This document shows positions 6,494 through 10,739 of a stretch of 10,739 nucleotides of DNA, piece by piece. A program made the translations under genes and the position numbers. A model generated the notes under the pieces. It saw only the letters and a program-made list of their open reading frames with translations, ran no database searches and was not told the DNA's origin. Numbering within the stretch: position 1 is the stretch's first letter; each line of letters starts with the position of its first letter. The stretch is from DHVE2 group archaeon (GTDB taxonomy: Archaea; Thermoplasmatota; Thermoplasmata; Thermoplasmatales; Aciduliprofundaceae), in contig JALULR010000096.1 in assembly GCA_027056155.1 (NCBI GenBank), positions 1 through 10,739 of the forward strand, in the 5' to 3' direction.

Positions 6494-7858
6494 ATGGCTT
6501 TGCGCATATATAATACAATGACTGGCGCGAAAGAAGAGTTTAAGCCCGTGCATGAGGGCCGTGTGGGCATGTATGTATGCGGGCCCACCACTTACGATTA
6601 CGCACATATAGGACATGCACGAGTTGCCATTTTATTTGATGTATTTCGGCGATTTTTAGAGTATGTTGGGTATGATGTACTGCTTGTATCAAATATAACC
6701 GATATCGATGATAAGGTAATTAATAAAGCTAATGAGCGGGGTGAAGACCCCATTGAAATGGCGCATTTTTACGCGAGAGCCTACTTGAAAGACATGGATA
6801 TGCTCAGAGTGCGCAGAGCGAATGTGATTCCAAAAGCAACAAGGCACATTGGCGAAATAATAGAATTAATTGAGAAGATAATTGCTAACGGCTACGGATA
6901 TGTAAGAGATGGAGATGTGTATTTTTCGGTTGAAAAATTTAAAGGATATGGCAAGCTCTCGCATAGAAAGCTCAAAGACATGCTCGCTGGCGCACGGGTT
7001 GATGTGAACGAGAAAAAGGATAATCCAATGGATTTTGCACTATGGAAGGCGGCCAAGCCGGGTGAGCCGTCATGGCCCAGCCCATGGGGCCCCGGGCGCC
7101 CCGGGTGGCATATTGAATGCAGTGCGATGAGCATGAGGTACATAGGTGAGACGCTAGACATACATGGCGGAGGAGCAGACCTGATTTTCCCGCATCATGA
7201 AAACGAGATTGCACAAAGCGAGGCGGCCACGGGCAAGACTTTCTCTAAATATTGGATGCATATAGGTTTGGTGCAATTTGAGCAAGAGAAGATGAGTAAA
7301 TCGGTGGGCAACGTGTTTTTGGTTAAAGACCTTCTAAAGAAATATCCCCCCGAGGCAATACGAATCATGTTTCTAAATGCCCATTATAGAAAACCATTTG
7401 AATTCTCTGAGAAGAATTTACAGGATTCGATGATAATTATGGAAAAACTACGCGCGAGCTACGCACATCTCTTATCATTCAAAGATGAAAAACCGGGGCC
7501 ATGCCCAGTGTGCAAAGAGTATGAAGCAAAGATTCTTCAAGCACTGGCGGATGATTTTAACACGCGAGAGGCAATGCGCCACTACATAGAATTTATAGCG
7601 CTTGCGCGAAGTCTGAGTGGCAGTGAAGCTAAATCGGCACTGTTGTTTCTAGAGAAAATCGATGAGATATTTGCCATACTTCCACATAGCGAGATATCTA
7701 ACGAAGAGAGACTTGTAGAGCTTCTTCTACATGTGCGCGAGCTAATGAGAAAAGAGAAAAACTATAAAATTGCAGATGAGATTAGGGATTCTTTGGAAGA
7801 GCTAGGTATAAAAATAGAGGATACTAAAGATGGTGCAAAGTGGTACCGTGTGGCATAG
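6494..7858 (+). CDS. cysS: Cysteinyl-tRNA synthetase (class I)
   Basis: The enzyme charges tRNA-Cys with cysteine in the cytosol using ATP. The protein is 454 aa, normal for the family. Visible signatures: CGPTTYDYAHIGHAR, with the HIGH motif at residues 38-41 and the first zinc ligand C29; the zinc ligands C209 (in HIECSAMS), H234 and E238 (in HGGGADLIFPHHENE), in the arrangement known for the E. coli enzyme; and KMSKS at 266-270. The C-terminal helical anticodon-binding part (about 300-450) contains the usual DDFNTREAM and a KEKNYKIADEIRDSLEELGI ending. Start: ATG 6494 gives MALRIYNTMTG, matching family starts; ATG 6491 would add one Met and cannot be excluded. Its stop lies 5 nt from the gyrB stop, so the two genes converge. 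Confidence 0.96.
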   Translation: MALRIYNTMTGAKEEFKPVHEGRVGMYVCGPTTYDYAHIGHARVAILFDVFRRFLEYVGYDVLLVSNITDIDDKVINKANERGEDPIEMAHFYARAYLKDMDMLRVRRANVIPKATRHIGEIIELIEKIIANGYGYVRDGDVYFSVEKFKGYGKLSHRKLKDMLAGARVDVNEKKDNPMDFALWKAAKPGEPSWPSPWGPGRPGWHIECSAMSMRYIGETLDIHGGGADLIFPHHENEIAQSEAATGKTFSKYWMHIGLVQFEQEKMSKSVGNVFLVKDLLKKYPPEAIRIMFLNAHYRKPFEFSEKNLQDSMIIMEKLRASYAHLLSFKDEKPGPCPVCKEYEAKILQALADDFNTREAMRHYIEFIALARSLSGSEAKSALLFLEKIDEIFAILPHSEISNEERLVELLLHVRELMRKEKNYKIADEIRDSLEELGIKIEDTKDGAKWYRVA

Positions 7859-7863
7859 CTTTG

Positions 7864-9789
7864 TTATATGTCCAAATTCATAACTTCCCTCGCGTGCTGG
7901 ATTATAAAATCCCTCCTAGGCTCCACAGCTTCGCCCATCAATATGGAAAACAGGCGGTCTGCCTCAGCAGCGTCTTCAATGGTTACCTGTATCAATCTCC
8001 TTTTTTCCGGCTCCATAGTAGTCTCCCAGAGCTGTTGCGGATTCATCTCTCCGAGACCTTTAAATCTCTGCACAGATACATTTTTTAGCTCATTAACCAT
8101 CTTTTCTTTCTCTTCGTCACTATATACATAGTACACATCTTTGCCTTTCTGAATCCGATAAAGGGGCGCTTGCGCTATGTACACGTGCCCATTTTCAATG
8201 AGTTCGGGCATATAACGATAGAAGAAAGTAAGGAGCAAAGTGCGGATATGCGCGCCATCTACATCGGCATCGGTCATTATTATGATCTTATGATAGCGCA
8301 ATTTAGAATAATCAAAATCTTCCCGCACACCTGTACCTATTGCAGAGATCAAAGCGCGAATCTCCTGATTTTTAAATACCTTATCGATTCTCGCCTTTTC
8401 CACATTCAATATTTTGCCGCGCAGAGGCAGTATTGCCTGAAAATGCCTGTCTCGGGCTTGCTTTGCACTACCCCCCGCAGAATCGCCTTCCACAATGAAT
8501 AGCTCCGCACGCTCTGGATTCTCTTCAGAGCAATCTGCTAGTTTGCCCGGCAGGTCAAGTGACTCTAAAAAGCTCTTTCGCCTTGCAATCTCTCTCGCTT
8601 TTCTCGCAGCAATGCGCGCCCTTGCAGCGGCTATAGCCTTACTTGCGATGACCGTGCCCACGTCTGGGTGCTCTTCAAAATACCTTTTGAGGCTCTTGGT
8701 CACAATCGAGAACACTATTCCCTTCACTTCACTATTTCCCAGTTTTGCTTTTGTCTGCCCTTCAAACTGCGGGTTAGGGTGCCTTACATGAAGCACAGCC
8801 GTTAAACCCTCGCGCACGTCTTCGCCCTGCAAAGTAATATCCTTCGAAATCTTTTTATCTTTGGCAAAATCGTTAATAACTTTCGTTAAAGCGCTTCTAA
8901 ACCCGGCAACATGCGTGCCGCCTTCAATAGTATTGATAGTATTTACAAACGCAAGCAGGTTCTCAGAAGTGCTATCATTATACTGCATCGCAAACTCAAC
9001 TATGGTGCCCTCGCTTTCATCGTAGCCGTATATCACATCTCTATGGAGCAGAGTAGAGCCCTCATTGAGGTACCGCACAAACTCAATTATGCCTCCTTCA
9101 TAGTAGAACTCATCTTGGTTTCCATTGCGCTTATCAAGTAAAGTGATGCGTACACCTTTGTTTAAAAATGCAAGGTACCGGAGTTTTTTGCGTATAGTAT
9201 CATATTTTATGGTAGTGGTCTCAAATATTTCTGCATCTGGCTTAAATCGAATGTAGGTGCCACGGGAGTACTTGAACTCCTCCTCAAAATCTCCGTATTT
9301 GAATGGGCCCACCGCGGCATCGCCAACTACCGTAACGTCCATTTGCGGCTTTCCTCGTATATACCATTGAAAATACACTTTCCCATCTCTCCGCACATAC
9401 GCACGTAGCCACTCTGATAGGAAATTTACCACATGTATGCCCACACCATGCAAACCTCCCGTAATGCGATACGCTTTTTTGTCAAATTTCGCACCAGCAT
9501 GCAAAACAGTAAGCACTATTTCAAGGGCGCTTTTTCCTTTGTCTGGGTGAATATCCACAGGTATGCCGCGCCCGTCATCTTCCACGCTCACGCTACCATC
9601 TTCGTGAAGTGTCACGGTTATATTGTGGCAATGCCCGGCAAGTGCCTCATCAATAGAGTTATCCACAACTTCATACACAAGATGATGCAGGCCCCGCTCG
9701 TCGGTGCTACCGATATACATGCCGGGGCGCTTTCGCACAGCTTCTGCATCTTGCAAAATCTGAATGGCCTTTGCATTGTATTCTTCCAT
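7864..9789 (-). CDS. gyrB: DNA gyrase subunit B (ATPase and TOPRIM subunit)
   Basis: This subunit powers negative supercoiling by gyrase A2B2, the type IIA topoisomerase. The 641 aa length matches the short GyrB form without the large C-terminal insertion of E. coli. The GHKL ATPase part shows YEVVDNSIDEA (E40, N44), DDGRGIP (71-77) and GGLHGVG (111-117). The transducer part carries the ATP-contacting lysine in QTK (345-347). The TOPRIM part shows EGDSAGG (434-440, catalytic E434) and the metal-binding DADVDG (507-512). The tail has QRFKGLGEMNPQQLW. ATG 9789 gives MEEYNAKAIQIL, a typical start, and sits about 25 nt from a TATA box; the frame is open 18 codons further up without family similarity. 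gyrA is not next to it downstream, where cysS converges, nor upstream. Gyrase in archaea is generally thought to have come from bacteria. A ParE/TopoIV identity is less likely in this setting. Confidence 0.95.
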   Translation of the reverse strand: MEEYNAKAIQILQDAEAVRKRPGMYIGSTDERGLHHLVYEVVDNSIDEALAGHCHNITVTLHEDGSVSVEDDGRGIPVDIHPDKGKSALEIVLTVLHAGAKFDKKAYRITGGLHGVGIHVVNFLSEWLRAYVRRDGKVYFQWYIRGKPQMDVTVVGDAAVGPFKYGDFEEEFKYSRGTYIRFKPDAEIFETTTIKYDTIRKKLRYLAFLNKGVRITLLDKRNGNQDEFYYEGGIIEFVRYLNEGSTLLHRDVIYGYDESEGTIVEFAMQYNDSTSENLLAFVNTINTIEGGTHVAGFRSALTKVINDFAKDKKISKDITLQGEDVREGLTAVLHVRHPNPQFEGQTKAKLGNSEVKGIVFSIVTKSLKRYFEEHPDVGTVIASKAIAAARARIAARKAREIARRKSFLESLDLPGKLADCSEENPERAELFIVEGDSAGGSAKQARDRHFQAILPLRGKILNVEKARIDKVFKNQEIRALISAIGTGVREDFDYSKLRYHKIIIMTDADVDGAHIRTLLLTFFYRYMPELIENGHVYIAQAPLYRIQKGKDVYYVYSDEEKEKMVNELKNVSVQRFKGLGEMNPQQLWETTMEPEKRRLIQVTIEDAAEADRLFSILMGEAVEPRRDFIIQHAREVMNLDI

Positions 9790-9810
9790 AATTTTGGAAT
9801 ACCGCAATGT

Positions 9811-9818
9811 ATTAAAAT
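9811..9818 (-). promoter_or_regulatory. TATA box of gyrB, leaderless type
   Basis: On the minus strand this reads ATTTTAAT, centred about 25 nt before the ATG at 9789. No purine-rich ribosome-binding sequence lies between the box and the ATG. The spacing places the transcript start at the start codon. Confidence 0.45.
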
Positions 9819-9847
9819 GCTTTCTCTTCTTGCAAGGTAACAAGAAT

Positions 9848-9868
9848 AAGAAAAATTTAAATTAAAAC
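9848..9868 (-). terminator. T-rich terminator after the CBS-domain gene
   Basis: Reading the minus strand just past the CBS gene stop (9872-9874), the sequence is dominated by T runs (GTTTTAATTTAAATTTTTCTT), a typical archaeal U-rich termination zone. It lies between the CBS gene and the gyrB promoter, implying that gyrB is transcribed on its own. Confidence 0.4.
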
Positions 9869-9878
9869 TAATTAGTTT
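9865..9878. repeat. 14-bp perfect palindrome over the CBS gene stop codon
   Basis: AAACTAATTAGTTT is its own reverse complement and overlaps the stop codon at 9872-9874. It could assist termination as a small hairpin or be a protein site about 75-90 bp upstream of the gyrB start. An A/T-rich palindrome of this length may be chance. Confidence 0.3.
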
Positions 9879-10312
9879 GTGCTTAGTTTTCGCTGTATTA
9901 GCTCTAGACCATGCACATCTCCAATAACCCTCATATTTTCATCAACCACGGGAATCTCATGTAGATGGTATTCAAACATCTTGGTAAACGCCTCGCTAAT
10001 TGGTGTGCTTTCTTTAACATACACCGGCGGAAGCATGATATTTTTTGCCACTGTATTAGCGCCCTCCATAACAGATATATTGAACTCCAAATACTGCGGC
10101 GGGATATACTCACTGTATAAGTACTGCAAAGCGATGTCTAGGGTAATAATGCCCACTAACTCCTCTTTGTCATTTACAACATACACACTCTGCGTCTTTG
10201 GGTCTTTAACCATCTCCCTTATGATTTTATCAAGGCTATCGTTCTCATTGACAGTGTAAGCGTCCGTGGTTATTAGGCTCATTACATCTTTGACTCTTAC
10301 TATCTCTCCCAT
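9872..10312 (-). CDS. Stand-alone two-CBS-domain protein
   Basis: 146 aa, consisting of one CBS pair and nothing else. CBS1 covers about residues 8-62 (VKDVMSLITTDAYTVNENDSL, then VYVVNDKEELVGIITL). CBS2 covers about 88-142 (AKNIMLPPVYVKESTPISEAF, then HEIPVVDENMRVIGDVHG). The linker (63-87) is longer than usual and aromatic (YLYSEYIPPQYLEF). CBS pairs form a cleft that binds AMP, ATP, SAM or similar ligands and usually act as energy or metabolite sensors; the partner of this one is unknown. ATG 10312 gives MGEIVRVKDVM and lies about 25 nt from a TATA-like box; the frame is open 16 codons further upstream (to 10360), but that part looks non-family. No signal peptide or membrane segment is visible. 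It is probably transcribed alone. Confidence 0.88.
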   Translation of the reverse strand: MGEIVRVKDVMSLITTDAYTVNENDSLDKIIREMVKDPKTQSVYVVNDKEELVGIITLDIALQYLYSEYIPPQYLEFNISVMEGANTVAKNIMLPPVYVKESTPISEAFTKMFEYHLHEIPVVDENMRVIGDVHGLELIQRKLSTN

Positions 10313-10332
10313 ACAAAGGTCATGACACCACT

Positions 10333-10342
10333 GAAAATTAAG
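10333..10342 (-). promoter_or_regulatory. TATA-like box of the CBS-domain gene, leaderless type
   Basis: The minus strand reads CTTAATTTTC, centred about 25 nt before the ATG at 10312, with the purine-rich AGAGAAAA just upstream as a possible BRE. No Shine-Dalgarno sequence precedes the ATG. Confidence 0.4.
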
Positions 10343-10369
10343 TTTTCTCTTAAATTGCAAATTGGCGTA

Positions 10370-10739
10370 CTATTTCACTTTTACGGCCTTCATTCCACCG
10401 ATATTGCCCGGTGTATTCAATTTCCAGAGCTCTTGCACTCTAAACCCGCACTTCTCAAATTTCTCTCGTAGTTTATCCAAGCCATGGTGGTACTCAATAA
10501 CATATTCCGGTACGCGCCGTATAATATCACATGGCACGCTAAGCAGAGAGTACTCGCAGCCTTCGCAATCAAACTTTGCAATATCTACATCATCAGTGAG
10601 AACCTTAGAAGCAGCTCTAGCCTTTACTACAAACTCATGCTCTCCAAAAAGTCCAAAATTAGTCCTGCCCTCTTCTTGATAATTTAGAGTTAGCTCTCCG
10701 TCATTGTCCGCCACCGCAATATTATGCACAGTGCCATTT
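10370..10739 (-). CDS. FkbM-family methyltransferase, C-terminal part (5' end outside window)
   Basis: The visible 122 residues are the C-terminal part of an FkbM-type S-adenosylmethionine-dependent methyltransferase. Signatures seen are the strand VHNIAVADNDGELTL, the core DVDIAKFDCEGCEYSLL (family form: DVIKIDVEGAE; about 10590-10540) and VIEYHHG, followed by a helix and the ending CGFRVQEL. FkbM enzymes usually O-methylate sugars or other small molecules, often in glycan or lipid synthesis; the substrate here cannot be told. The upstream SAM-binding glycine motif lies beyond the window edge. The frame is open to the edge (NGTVHN), so the GTG at 10727-10729 is an internal Val and not a start. 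Its stop is 57 nt from the CBS gene start, on the same strand, but that gene seems to have its own promoter. The unusual Cys pair in DCEGCEY replaces the more common Val and Ala. Confidence 0.82.
   Translation of the reverse strand, partial: NGTVHNIAVADNDGELTLNYQEEGRTNFGLFGEHEFVVKARAASKVLTDDVDIAKFDCEGCEYSLLSVPCDIIRRVPEYVIEYHHGLDKLREKFEKCGFRVQELWKLNTPGNIGGMKAVKVK

Noticed and set aside
7070..7115. GC-rich palindromic patch inside cysS
   Set aside because: It encodes the conserved PSPWGPGRPGWHIEC loop of CysS, where Gly, Pro and Trp codons force the GC content.
9790..9843. Upstream start for gyrB
   Set aside because: The extra 18 residues have no GyrB similarity and overlap the likely promoter.
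10362..10679. Plus-strand open frames opposite the methyltransferase
   Set aside because: They are antisense shadows; the minus strand shows clear FkbM motifs.
1..10739. CRISPR array
   Set aside because: No regularly spaced direct repeats were seen anywhere in the window.

Overview
The window looks archaeal and most resembles a Thermoplasmatota genome, possibly of the Aciduliprofundum (DHVE2) type. This is inference. The supports are a tRNA gene with no encoded CCA, an archaeal-type AAA ATPase/DUF234 gene (decayed), a DNA gyrase B gene in an otherwise archaeal setting, and four protein genes with a TATA-like box about 25-28 nt before the start codon and no Shine-Dalgarno sequence, the pattern of leaderless mRNAs.

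Layout from left to right. Positions 1-1088 hold a decayed archaeal ATPase gene on the plus strand, with three in-frame stops and two frameshifts. Positions 1089-1378 have no gene; they contain an AT-rich stretch with an inverted repeat and then a GC-rich island with a nested hairpin. A tRNA-Leu(CAA) gene lies on the minus strand (1379-1463) with its own box A. Positions 1573-6399 encode one very large (1608 aa) membrane-anchored surface protein. It has an unusual cytosolic head (helix-hairpin-helix, zinc ribbon, TPR-like helices), one transmembrane helix, about 1330 residues of exterior modules and a PEF-type C-terminal membrane tail.

Next, cysS (cysteinyl-tRNA synthetase, plus strand) converges on gyrB (DNA gyrase subunit B, minus strand) with only 5 nt between stop codons. 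A two-CBS-domain protein and the C-terminal end of an FkbM-family methyltransferase follow on the minus strand, the last cut by the window edge.

Functionally, cysS, the tRNA and gyrB are housekeeping genes. The CBS protein is probably an adenosine-ligand sensor of unknown target. The surface protein is the most unusual item: its sequence predicts carbohydrate- or protein-binding modules outside and nucleic-acid-type domains inside. No multi-gene operon is evident; each intact gene that starts inside the window appears to have its own promoter.
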